Assembly (NCBI RefSeq): GCF_043290135.1
Contig: NC_134701.1
Location: 6,416,001 to 6,480,000 of the forward strand
DNA from: Rhipicephalus microplus
Lineage: Eukaryota; Arthropoda; Arachnida; Ixodida; Ixodidae
Length of the DNA stretch: 64,000 nt
Direction: 5' to 3'
Position 1 is the first letter of the stretch. The number at the start of each line of letters is the position of its first letter. The notes under the pieces were generated by a model. The model did not search any database, was not told the origin of the DNA, and saw nothing but the letters and a program-made list of their open reading frames with translations. Shown in pieces: positions 37,161 to 46,205 of this stretch. Position numbers and translations under genes: made by a program.

Positions 37161-38312
37161 TTGGAGGTACGAGCCCTCCCGGGAGTGGTGTGTTGCTTTT
37201 TTTATTTTGGGCTGATAGCTTTGAAGATATGTTCTGATGGTGGTGAGAGTGGAGCACGACTGTCTCCGTGGCGCAATTGGCTAGCGCGATCGGCTGTTAA
37301 CCGAAAGGTTGGAGGTTCGAGCCCAACCGGTGGTGGTGCGGCGCTTTTTTTCCTTTGGGCTGATAGCTATGAAGAAATCTTCTGACGGTGGTGAGAATGG
37401 AGCACGACTGTCTTCGTGGCGCAATTGGCTATGCGATCGGCTCTTAACTGAAAGGTTGGAGGTTCGAGCCCTCCCGGGAGTGGTGTGTTGCTTTTTTTTC
37501 TTTGGGCTGATAGCTTTCAAAATATGTTCTGATGGTGGTGAGTGTGGAGCAGGACTGTCTTCGTGAAGCAATTGGCTAGCGCGATCGGCTGTTAACCGAA
37601 AGGTTGGAGGTACGAGCCCACCCGGTGGAGGTGCGGCGCTTTTTTTTCTTTGGAATGATAGCTTTGAAGATATGTTGTGATGGTGGTGAGAGTGGAGCAC
37701 GACTGTCTCCGTGGCGCAATTGGCTAGCGCGATCAACTGTTAACCGAAAGGTTGGGGGTTCGAGCCCACCCGGTGGTAGTGCGGCGATTTTTTTCCTTAG
37801 GGCTGATAGCTCTGAAGAAATGTTCTGACGGTGGTGAGATTGGAGCATGACTGTCTCCAAGGTGCAATTGGCTATGCGATCGGCTGTTAACTGAAACGTT
37901 AGAGGTTCGAGCCCTCGCGGGAGTGGTGTGTTGCTTTTTTGGGGGGCTGATAGCTTTGAAGATATGTTCTGATGGTGGTGAGAGTGGAGCTAGACTGTCT
38001 CCTTGGCGCAATTGGCTAGCGCGATCGGCTGTTAACCGAAAGGTTTGAGGTTCGGGCCCACCAGGTGCTGGTGCGGCGCTTTCTTTTCTTTGGGCTGATA
38101 GCTTTGAAGATGTGTTCTGATGGTGGTAAGAGTGGAGCACGACTGTCTCCGTGGCGCAATTGGCTAGCGCTATCGGCTGTTAACCGAAAGGTTGGAGGTT
38201 CGGGCCCACCTGGTGGTGGTGTGGCGCTTTTTTTTCTTTGGGCTGATAGCTTTGAAGATATGTTCTGATGGTGGTGAGAGTGGAGCACGACTGTCTCCGT
38301 GGCGCAATTGGC

Positions 38313-38343
<31 letters not shown>

Positions 38344-38600
38344 AGGTACGAGCCCACCCGGTGACGGTGCGGAGCTTTTTTTTCTTTGGGCTGATAGCTT
38401 TGAAGATATGTTCTGATGGTGTTGAGAGTGGAGCAGGACTGTCTCCGTGGCGCAATGGGCTAGCGCGATCGGCTGTTAACCGAAAGGTTGGAGGTACGAG
38501 CCCACCCGGTGGTGGTGCGGCGCTTGTTTTTCTTTGGGCTGATAGCTTTGAAGGTATGTTCTGAATGTGGTGAGAGTGGAGCACGATTGTCTCCGTGGCG
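37161..38600 (+). repeat. local duplication of the 34060-35500 segment (offset 3101 bp, 21 monomers)
   Basis: The CTT-anticodon unit, the units that follow it and the GGGGGG-tailed unit recur 3101 bp after their copies at 34180-35480. After about 38460 the best offset changes to 2953 (one monomer fewer), which marks a recombination junction between blocks. Confidence 0.7.
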
Positions 38601-40151
38601 CAATTGGCTAACGCGATCGGCTGTTAACCGAAAGGTTGGAGGTACGAGCCCTCCCGGGAGTGGTGTGTTGCTTTTTTTATTTTGGGCTGATAGCTTTGAA
38701 GATATGTTCTGATGGTGGTGAGAGTGGAGCACGACTGTCTCCGTGGCGCAATTGGCTAGCGCGATCGGCTGTTAACCGAAAGGTTGGAGGTACGAGCCCA
38801 CCCGGTGGTGGTGCGGCGCTTTTTTTTCTTTGAGCTGATAGCTTTGAAGATATGTTCTGATGGTGGTGAGAGTGGAGCACGACTGTCTCCATGGCGCAAT
38901 TGGCTATTCGATCGGCTGTTAACTGAAAGGTTGGATGTTCGAGCCCTACCGGGAGTGGTGTGTTGCTTTTTTTTCTTTGGGCTGATAGCTTCGAAGATAT
39001 GTTCTGATGGTGGTGAGAGTGGAGCAGGACTGTCTCCGTGGCGCAATTGGCTGCCGCGATCGGTTGTTAACCGAAAGGTTGGAGGTACGAGCCCACCCGG
39101 TGGAGGTGCGGCGCTTTTTTTTCTTTGGGCTGATAGCTTTGAAGATATGTTCTGATGGTGGTGAGAGTGGAGCACGACTGTCTCCGTGGCGCAATTGGCT
39201 AGCGCGATCGGCTGTTAACCGAAAGGTTGGAGGATCGAGCCCAACCGGTGGTGGTGCGGCGCTTTTTTTCCTTTGGGCTGATAGCTATGAAGAATTCTTC
39301 TGACGGTGGTGAGAGTGGAGCACGACTGTCTTGTGGCGCAATTGGCTATGCGATCGGCTCTTAACTGAAAGGTTGGAGGTTCGAGCCCTCCCGGGAGTGG
39401 TGTGTTGCTTTTTTTTCTTTGGGCCGATAGCTTTCAAAATATGTTCTGATGGTGGTGAGTGTGGAGCAGGACTGTCTCCGTGAAGCAATTGGCTAGCGCG
39501 ATCGGCTGTTAACGGAAAGGTTGGAGGTACGAGCCCACCCGGTGGAGGTGCGGCACTTTTTTTTCTTGGGACTGATAGCTTTGAAGATATGTTCTGATGG
39601 TGGTGAGAGTGGAGCATGACTGTCTCCGTGGCGCAATTGGCTAGCGCGATCGGCTGTTAACCGAGAGGTTGGAGGTTCGAGCCCACCCGGTGGTGGTGGT
39701 GCGATTTTTTTCCTTAGGACTGATAGCTCTGAAGAAATGTTCTGACGGTGGTGAGAGTGGAGCATGACTGTCTCCATGGTGCAATTGGCTATGCGATCGG
39801 CTGTTAACTGAAACGTTGGAGGTTCGGGCCCTCGCGGCAGTGGTGTGTTGCTTTTTTTTCGGGCTGATAGCTTTGAAGATATGTTCTGATGGTGGTGAGA
39901 GTGGAGCAGGACTGTCTCCTTGGCGCAATAGGCTAGCGCGATCGGCTGTTAACCGAAAGGTTTGAGGTTCGGGCCCACCCGGTGCTGGTGCGGCGCTTTC
40001 TTTTCTTTGGGCTGATAGCTTTGAAGATGTGTTCTGATGGTGGTAAGAGTGGAGCAGGACTGTCTCCGTGGCGCCATGGGCTAGCGCGATCGGCTGTTAA
40101 CCGAAAGGTTGGAGGTACGAGCCCACCCGGTGGTGGTGCGGCGCTTGTTTT

Positions 40152-40166
40152 AGATGCGGAGCATCT
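40152..40166. repeat. short perfect inverted repeat at the island's left edge
   Basis: AGATGC-GGA-GCATCT can form a 6-bp stem with a 3-nt loop exactly at the boundary with the array. It recurs at 52605 and 60805. No matching terminal repeat is seen at the right edge. Confidence 0.6.
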
Positions 40167-40456
40167 TATAATCGCGCCTTGTAGTGCGCCGTCCGCGACG
40201 TCCGCACCGCTTCTCGAACATTCGACAGCTGACGCACGCGCATGCGCCGTCGCGCCGTCGCCCACTCTTCCACCATCTGTGCATCCCTTCCTCCTCTACA
40301 CACCGCGCGCGCTTCACTCCTCCACCATCTGTGCACCCTTACTCCTCTACACACCGCGTTCGACATCTACAATTCTGCTGATTCTCCAGTGGACGCGCAT
40401 GTGGCGTCGCGCTTCGAAAACATTCAACAGCTGACAGTGCACGCGCCGTCGTGCTG

Positions 40457-40492
40457 TATATATACTCAAGGTCGGCGCTCGCTCGCTCAGTT
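40457..40492 (+). promoter_or_regulatory. candidate Pol II core promoter in island 1 (TATA + initiator)
   Basis: TATATATA at 40457-40464 is followed by TCAGTT at 40487-40492, the arthropod initiator motif, with the presumed start A at 40489, 32 bp downstream of the first T of the TATA box. This is standard core-promoter spacing. No convincing downstream promoter element is visible. Upstream lie two CAGCTG E-box-like sites. Confidence 0.5.
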
Positions 40493-40544
40493 GCCGCTCG
40501 TCGGTTGGTTTGTACGGCGCGTCGACGTCCAAGGTCGCGGTGAA

Positions 40545-40685
40545 ATGAATTCCAACGAATCCACAAACACAATGATCGACGTCCCTTCGACCAGCGCCGC
40601 CCTTTCGCATACGTGTGTACGTGTTCACTCATTTAACACCCCCTCCTACAACCACGTTAACCAATTTAGCCATCGACCCAAGTAA
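40545..40685 (+). CDS. candidate 46-codon first exon of unknown protein, island 1
   Basis: The first ATG downstream of the presumed start site (56 nt away, G at -3) opens a 46-codon frame. Its stop codon TAA lies inside CCAAGTAAGTCGC, which also fits a splice donor, so the frame could continue into a spliced exon. The peptide is rich in Ser, Asn and Thr, with no recognisable domain or signal peptide. It is conserved in all three islands, but the copies are so young that conservation says little. It may not be coding. Confidence 0.25.
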   Translation: MNSNESTNTMIDVPSTSAALSHTCVRVHSFNTPSYNHVNQFSHRPK

Positions 40686-40781
40686 GTCGCAATTTAACAC
40701 CCCATTTCACAACCACGTTAACCAATTTAGCCATCGACCCAAGTAAGTCGCACTTTAACACCCCGTTAACCAATTATATGG
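40628..40781 (+). repeat. 2.5 copies of a 61-bp repeat with splice-donor-like motif, island 1
   Basis: A unit running from TTTAACACCCC through CCACGTTAACCAATTTAGCC to CCCAAGTAAGTCGC occurs twice (GTAAGTCGC ends at 40690 and 40751), then a third, shortened copy ends at AACCAATTATATGG. Both complete copies carry CAAGTAAGT, a good match to the donor consensus. Equivalent repeats occur in islands 2 and 3. Confidence 0.7.
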
Positions 40782-40824
40782 TCCGCATCCTCCTCAGTGT
40801 TCCCCCGAGGGAAGCTGCGGGCAA

Positions 40825-43063
40825 TTTTTTCTTTGGGCTGATAGCTTTGAAGAAATGTTCTGATGGTGGTGAGAGTGGAGCACGACTGTCTCCGTGGCGC
40901 AATTGGCTAACGAGATCGGCTGTTCACCGAAAGGTTGGAGGTACGAGCCCTCCCGGGAGTGGTGTGTTGCTTTTTTTATTTTGGGCTGATAGCTTTGAAG
41001 ATATGTTCTGATGGTGGTGAGAGTGGAGCACGACTGTCTCCGTGGCGCAATTGGCTAGCGCGATCGGCTGTTAACCGAAAGGTTGGAGGTTCGAGCCCAA
41101 CCGGTGGTGGTGCGGCGCTTTTTTTCCTTTGGCTGATAGCTACGAAGAAATCTTCTGACGGTGGTGAGAGTGGAGCACGACTGTCTTCGTGGCGCAATTG
41201 GCTATGCGATCGGCTCTTAACTGAAAGGTTGGAGGTTCGAGCCCTCCCGGGAGTGGTGTGTTGCTTTTTTTCTTTGGGCTGATAGCTTTCAAAATATGTT
41301 CTGATGGTGGTGAGTGTGGAGCAGGACTGTCTTCGTGAAGCAATTGGCTAGCGCTATCGGCTGTTAACCGAAAGGTTGGAGGTTCGGGCCCACCTGGTGG
41401 TGGGGCGGCGCTTTTTTATTTTGGGCTGATAGCTTTGAAGATATGTTTTGATGGTGGTGAGAGTGGAGCACGACTGTCTCCGTGGTGCAACTGGCTAGCG
41501 CAATCGGCTGTTAACCAAAAGGTTGGAGGTACGAGCCCACCTGGTGGTGGTGCGGCGCTTTTTTTTCTTTGGGCTGATAGCTTTGAAGATATGTTCTGAT
41601 GGTGGTGAGAGTGGAGCACGACTGTCTCCATGGCGCAATTGGCTATTCGATAGGCTGTTAACTGAAAGGTTTGAGGTTCGAGCTCTTCCGGGAGTGGTGT
41701 GTTGCTTTTTTTATTTTGGGCTGATAGCTTTGAAGATATGTAATAACAGTGGTGAGAGTGGAGCACGACTGTCTCCGTGGCGCAATTCGCTAGCGCGATC
41801 GGCTGTTAACCGAAAGGTTGGACCGAGCCCACCCGGTGGTGGTGCGGCGCTTTTTTTTCTTTGGGCTGATAGCTTTGAAGATATGTTCTGATGGTGGTGA
41901 GAGTGGAGCACGACTGTCTCCATGGCGCAATTGGTTATTTGATCGGCTGTTCACTGAAAGGTTTGAGGTTCAAGCCCTACCGGGAGTGGTGTGTTGCTTT
42001 TTTTATTTTGGGCTGATAGCTTTGAAGATATGTAATGATGGTGGTGAGAGTGGAGCACGACTGTCTCCGTGGCGCAATTGGCTAGCGCGATCGGCTGTTA
42101 ACTGAAAGGTTGGAGGTACGAGCCCACCCGGTGGTGGTGCGGCGCTTTTTTTTCTTTGGGCTGATAGCTTTGAAGATATGTTCTGATGGTGGTGAGAGTG
42201 GAGCACGACTGTCTCCATGGCGCAATTGGCTATTCGATAGGCTGTTAACTGAAAGGTTTGGGGTTCGAGCTCTTCTGGGAGTGGTGTGTTGCTCTTTTTA
42301 TTTTGGGCTGATAGCTTTGAAGATATCTAATAACGGTGGTGAGAGTGGAGCACGACTGTCTCCGTGGCGCAATTGGCTAGCGCGATCGGCTGTTAACCGA
42401 AAGGTTGGAGGTACGAGCCCACCCGGGGGTGGTGCGGCGCTTTTTTTTCTTTGGGCTGATAGCTTTGAAGATATGTTCTGATGGTGTTGAGAGTGGAGCA
42501 GGACTGTCTCCGTGGCGCAATGGGCTAGCGCGATCGGCTGTTAACCGAAAGGTTGGAGGTACGAGCCCGACCGGTGGTGGTGCGGCGCTTGTTTTTCTTT
42601 GGGCTGATAGCTTTGAAGATATGTTCTGATGGTGGTGAGAGTGGAGCACGACTGTCTCCGTGGCGCAATTGGCTAACGCGATCGGCTGTTAACCGCAAGG
42701 TTGGAGGTACGAGCCCTCCCGGGAGGAGTGTGTTGCTTTTTTATTTTGGGCTGATAGCTTTGAAGACATGTTCTGATGGTGGTGAGAGTGGAGCACGACT
42801 GTCTCCATGGCGCAATTGGTTATTCGATCTACTGTTCACTGAAAGGTTTGAGGTTCGAGCCCTACCGGGAGTGGTGTGTTGCTTTTTTTATTTTGGGCTG
42901 ATAGCTTTGAAGATAAGTTCTGATGGTGGCGAGAGTGGAGCACGGCTGTCTCCGTGGCGCAATCGGCTAGCGCGATCGGCTGTTAACCGAAAGGTTGGAG
43001 GTACGAGCCCACGCAGTGGTGGTGCGGCGCTTTTTTTTTCTTTGGGCTGATAGCTTTGAAGAT
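40825..43063 (+). repeat. tRNA-Asn-derived tandem satellite, block 2 (about 15 monomers)
   Basis: The same monomer resumes at a T-run directly after the first 673-bp island and continues until the LINE breaks a spacer after TTTGAAGAT at 43063. Several monomers here are type 2 with short tails (for example 41407-41430 with a six-T run), and two carry a deletion in the T arm (near 41821, GGTTGGACCGAGCCC). No protein-coding gene is seen. Confidence 0.95.
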
Positions 43064-43415
43064 TTATTTATTTATTTATTTAGTACCCACAGCGCCAGAG
43101 GCATTACAGTGGGGGAGGGGTTTACAGTCAGTCTGGACAGTTCAATATTTTGTCATATATAAAGCGTGGAAAACGGTAATAGCAACAACAACAGCTACAG
43201 CATATCGACAACATAAGTTATTCACAGCAGTATGCAGTATATGTGAGAAACAAGAACACTACAAGGTTGAGTCGCTTCAACAGGAAAAATAAGTGATTTG
43301 ATACCGGAGTATAGCCACAATTCTCTTCTGCATACAGTGTGAGGACAAAAGAAAGAAGAACAAAAGATAAGAACAGTAATACATACAGTACGTCCTAAAA
43401 AGATCAAAGAAACAA
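43064..43415 (-). other. LINE 3' UTR with terminal hairpin and AAAT-type tail
   Basis: After the ORF2 stop the UTR ends in a potential stem-loop (43086-43113: CCCAC at one end, GTGGG at the other, inner GCC/GGC) followed by a TTTA microsatellite (43064-43082 on the plus strand). A 3' hairpin plus short tandem tail is the usual RT recognition end in CR1/L2 elements. The tail also contains overlapping AATAAA. Confidence 0.65.
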
Positions 43416-46205
43416 TCATTTCAGCAGGGCAAAAAACATCTCATTCGAAACTACGTTGACGATGTCAGCAGGTAACCTATTCCAGTCGTGGATTGTTTTT
43501 GGAAAGAAAGATTTCTTAAAAAGTTCCGTGCGGCATAGAACCTCTCTTACTTTTCGCTCATGGTCCACGCGTTGGGACCTATAGTTAGGCGGTATTATAT
43601 ATATGTCTCTCTGTATGTTAATCGTACCATAGTAAATGGAATGAAAAAGCTTCAGGCGCAGCTTTCTGCGTCGTTCTACCAGGGTATCCCATTTGAGTTT
43701 TTCCATAGTTCTTGTTGCACTGAAATTAATTGTGTATTGACGGGACACGTACCTCGCACCGAGATTCTGAACTCTTTCAAGTTTAATAACGTCGCGCGCC
43801 GTCGTAGGGTCCCACACTACACAAGCGTACTCGAGGACGGACCTCACGTACGTCTTGTAGAGTAGCTCACGTGTGGACTGACTGAATGCACCAGAGTTCC
43901 TGCGAATGAAGCCCAGCATTTTTCCCGCCTTTCCGGTTACGTAGTTAACCTGCTTCTGCCACGATAATTCTGGGGTATACCAAACACCTAAGTATTTAAA
44001 TTCGGTTACTTTACCAATTACAATGTTATTCAGGGTGTAGCAGTAATTTAGAGGGTTCTTCTTTCGAGTGAATGTCATATTGACAGTTTTCGTGAGGTTT
44101 AGCTGCATGCGCCACCTAGTGCACCATGTGCTGATTCGATCGAGGTCTTGCTGAATCAGGTTGAGGTCTTCCGTACCGTTAGTGATCCTATAAACCACAC
44201 AGTCATCTGCAAACAGCCTCAACTGCGGTGTCAAACCGTCGCCAATATCATTGATGTACAATAAGAACAGCAAAGGTCCCAGGACGGAGCCCTGGGGTAC
44301 ACCAGATGAAACGCTTTGTGCCCGTGACCGAACCCCATTTACAACCACGAATTGCCGGCGTAACGTTAGATATTCTTTAATCCATGAGACAACCGCCGGA
44401 TTTATTTTATATGTGAGCATCTTTTCAATGAGTAATGAATGGGGTACTGTGTCGAAAGCTTTCCTGAAATCGAGGAAAATACATTCAACCGCAAGCCGTT
44501 TATCTAATGCAGAAGCAATATCATTTGTGAATTCCAATAATTGGGTAACACAGGAAAAACCTTTACGAAATCCATGTTGGGCTGACGTAATCGCAGAATG
44601 AGTATTCAAGTGAGCTACAATACTCGTGAATAGAATGTGCTCCATTATTTTACATGCAACGGATGTCAGCGATATCGGGCGGTAGTTTGAAACGTCGCTT
44701 CTAGGGCCGGACTTATGAATAGGGACCACAATACCTGCTTTCCAATCATCAGGAAGAGAAGCTTCGAGTAGTGACATATCAAATATAACTTTCAAGTACT
44801 TTGCTATCGATTCAGCGCATGATTTAAGCAGGAAATTGGGTAAGTCGTCAGGACCACACGCTTTAGAAGAGTCGAGCCTTCGAAGCAACGATTCAATGCC
44901 GTGTGTACATATGACAACATCATCCATGTCGCTTATCGTTTCAAGTACCGGTGGGACGTCTTCAGAAGGCATTACTGCAGGAGTGAAGACGGAGCAGAAG
45001 TAGGCGTTAAAGCATTCTGCCTTGTCAGCGTCTTCGCGAACAATGACGTCACCAGACACGAGTGGAGGGATAGTTACAACATCCTTGCCATTCTGCTTCA
45101 CGTGCTTCCAGAACACTTTCGGTTTATCTTTTAGTCTTGTTTGAATAGTTCCCGAATAACTGTCTTTGGCAATGCGTGTTGCTTCTTTAACTTCACGAGT
45201 TATTTCTTTCAGTTTTTTCTCTGTCTCTTTTGAAGGTTTTCTGCAATAAGCGCGATAAGTTCGGTGTCTTTTTTGTGTGAGCTGGCGCAAGGTTTTCGTA
45301 AACCAAGGCTTGCTTCTACCCTGTCTCGCCGTCAACACCCAAGTTGGGACGAACAGCTCACGTAATTCGAGTATTTTCTGCTTAAATAACCGCCACAGCC
45401 CGTCCACACTCCTACACTCGGCTTCCGTTTCGAACACTACTAAATAAGCCTGTAATGCTTGATTTATACAATCGAAATTGGCTTTTTTATAATTGTACAG
45501 TTTTCTGTTAGCATGGTTTTTTGTTTTAACATAGGCCAGCGACATCGTCGACACGACAGCGTGATGGTCGCTTATGCCAGGAATCACAAGCGTTGACTGA
45601 ACAAGTTCTGGTCGATTGGTAAGCAGAAGGTCTAAAATATTGTTTCCCCGCGTTGGGGTGAGGACTAGCTGATGCAGAGCATGCAGGTTGACCATGTTCA
45701 ACATTTCTGTATTGCATATTCCAGTAACTGTGGCGGTGTTCGATGCATCCCATTTCAAGTCCGGTAAATTGAAGTCTCCCCCAATGACCACGGTATCTGA
45801 GTGAACTTCATCAATCGCACTTTGAAGTCGAGTGAGAACATCCGGCGATGCATTAGGGGGACGATAAAAGCTACATACTGTTAAGGCGATGCGGTTCGGA
45901 AGTTCTAGTTTGCACAACACTACTTCACTCACGCCAGCATCAACGTCAATCTGGGAGGACCTAATGCTACTATCAATGAGAATGAACACAGCCCCTCCAT
46001 GACCGTTCCTGTCTTTTCTGTAGCAGGTGTAACCAGTTGGAAATACCTCGTGGTCACCAATGTCAGGATCTAACCAGGATTCCGTACCGAGAATCACGGA
46101 AGGCTTAACAGTTTCTACTAAGGCGGAAAATTCATCTCTCTTATTCTTTATGCTCCTGCAATTCAGCAGAAGAATACTAATTTTCGCAGAACTAGACTGG
46201 CACGG
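43416..46205 (-). CDS. LINE ORF2: AP endonuclease + reverse transcriptase (929 codons, no AUG start)
   Basis: ORF2 nicks target DNA and copies the element RNA at the nick. The open frame starts right after the ORF1 TGA; the endonuclease begins with ISILLLNCRSIKNKRDEF, and the next Met is far inside the domain. Counting from the GTG codon at 46097: TESW (E6), GGDFNLPD (106-113) and SDHH (176-179) mark the endonuclease. YRPISLTS, FLDFRKAFD (541-549), SSGVPQGS (597-604) and FADD (629-632) mark the RT, with catalytic Asp residues present. The C-terminal part carries the VLEYACVVW and LERVQN motifs usual in CR1/Jockey-type elements and ends near WNRLP. No internal stop or frameshift is seen. Initiation must be non-AUG, reinitiation or TGA readthrough, unless the TGA is a lesion. 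Confidence 0.9.
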   Translation of the reverse strand, partial: PCQSSSAKISILLLNCRSIKNKRDEFSALVETVKPSVILGTESWLDPDIGDHEVFPTGYTCYRKDRNGHGGAVFILIDSSIRSSQIDVDAGVSEVVLCKLELPNRIALTVCSFYRPPNASPDVLTRLQSAIDEVHSDTVVIGGDFNLPDLKWDASNTATVTGICNTEMLNMVNLHALHQLVLTPTRGNNILDLLLTNRPELVQSTLVIPGISDHHAVVSTMSLAYVKTKNHANRKLYNYKKANFDCINQALQAYLVVFETEAECRSVDGLWRLFKQKILELRELFVPTWVLTARQGRSKPWFTKTLRQLTQKRHRTYRAYCRKPSKETEKKLKEITREVKEATRIAKDSYSGTIQTRLKDKPKVFWKHVKQNGKDVVTIPPLVSGDVIVREDADKAECFNAYFCSVFTPAVMPSEDVPPVLETISDMDDVVICTHGIESLLRRLDSSKACGPDDLPNFLLKSCAESIAKYLKVIFDMSLLEASLPDDWKAGIVVPIHKSGPRSDVSNYRPISLTSVACKIMEHILFTSIVAHLNTHSAITSAQHGFRKGFSCVTQLLEFTNDIASALDKRLAVECIFLDFRKAFDTVPHSLLIEKMLTYKINPAVVSWIKEYLTLRRQFVVVNGVRSRAQSVSSGVPQGSVLGPLLFLLYINDIGDGLTPQLRLFADDCVVYRITNGTEDLNLIQQDLDRISTWCTRWRMQLNLTKTVNMTFTRKKNPLNYCYTLNNIVIGKVTEFKYLGVWYTPELSWQKQVNYVTGKAGKMLGFIRRNSGAFSQSTRELLYKTYVRSVLEYACVVWDPTTARDVIKLERVQNLGARYVSRQYTINFSATRTMEKLKWDTLVERRRKLRLKLFHSIYYGTINIQRDIYIIPPNYRSQRVDHERKVREVLCRTELFKKSFFPKTIHDWNRLPADIVNVVSNEMFFALLK

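Larger units (their letters stand above)
1..40151 (+). repeat. tRNA-Asn-derived tandem satellite, block 1 (about 272 monomers)
   Basis: Head-to-tail repeats with a period of 147-148 bp fill this stretch; for example monomers begin at 10586 and 10734. Each monomer reads: GTCTCCG acceptor 5' strand, A-box region TGGCGCAATTGG, D-stem pair GCGC/GCGC, anticodon loop CTGTTAA, T arm GGAGG + TACGAGC or TTCGAGC + CCACC or CCTCC, a 3' acceptor-like strand, a short GC-rich stretch, a run of 7-9 T, and a spacer containing GGGCTGATAGCTTTGAAG and GTGGTGAGAGTGGAGCACGA. The layout matches eukaryotic tRNA-Asn(GTT) read on the plus strand. The window opens inside a monomer: positions 1-44 are the end of a tRNA-like part. 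Spacer and tRNA parts look about equally conserved by eye, which is how satellites homogenised by recombination behave. No protein gene is supported here. The copy number is span divided by period, not a count. Confidence 0.95.
40152..40824 (+). other. 673-bp non-tRNA island, copy 1
   Basis: The island starts at AGATGCGGAGCATCT directly after a CTTGTTTT tail and ends at CTGCGGGCAA before TTTTTTCTTTGGG, so it sits in the T-run of one monomer. It is GC-rich and CpG-rich in its first two thirds, unlike the array. It contains two imperfect 52-bp direct repeats (near 40270 and 40322, CCACCATCTGTGCA), a pair of ACATTC-ACAGCTGAC elements (near 40217 and 40420), a TATA/initiator pair, a 46-codon ORF, and 61-bp repeats ending in CAAGTAAGT. 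I do not recognise it; it may be a promoter-plus-first-exon fragment or part of a transposable element. Confidence 0.8.
38460..41400 (+). repeat. higher-order repeat D, copy 1, carrying island 1
   Basis: This block of monomers plus the 673-bp island recurs at offset 12452-12453 (50912-53870) and at offset 20653 (59409-61509). The offset is the same on both sides of the island, so island and flanking monomers moved together. Confidence 0.85.

Noticed and set aside
1..40151. CRISPR-like array of repeats and spacers
   Set aside because: The whole 148-bp unit is conserved, with no short repeat alternating with unique spacers. The context is eukaryotic (LINE, Gypsy, tRNA-Asn).
40242..40685. 147-codon open frame across the island
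   Set aside because: It starts upstream of the proposed transcription start, in low-complexity CpG-rich repeats. Only the part from the ATG at 40545 is plausible, and even that is weak.
1..43063. 5S rRNA gene cluster
   Set aside because: Tandem Pol III units suggested it, but the body matches tRNA-Asn (anticodon loop CTGTTAA, T arm) and no 5S sequence is recognisable.
1..43063. Dispersed tRNA-derived SINEs
   Set aside because: Units are strictly head to tail in one direction with no A-tail or target duplications, which fits a satellite and not independent retroposition. The founding unit could still have been a SINE.
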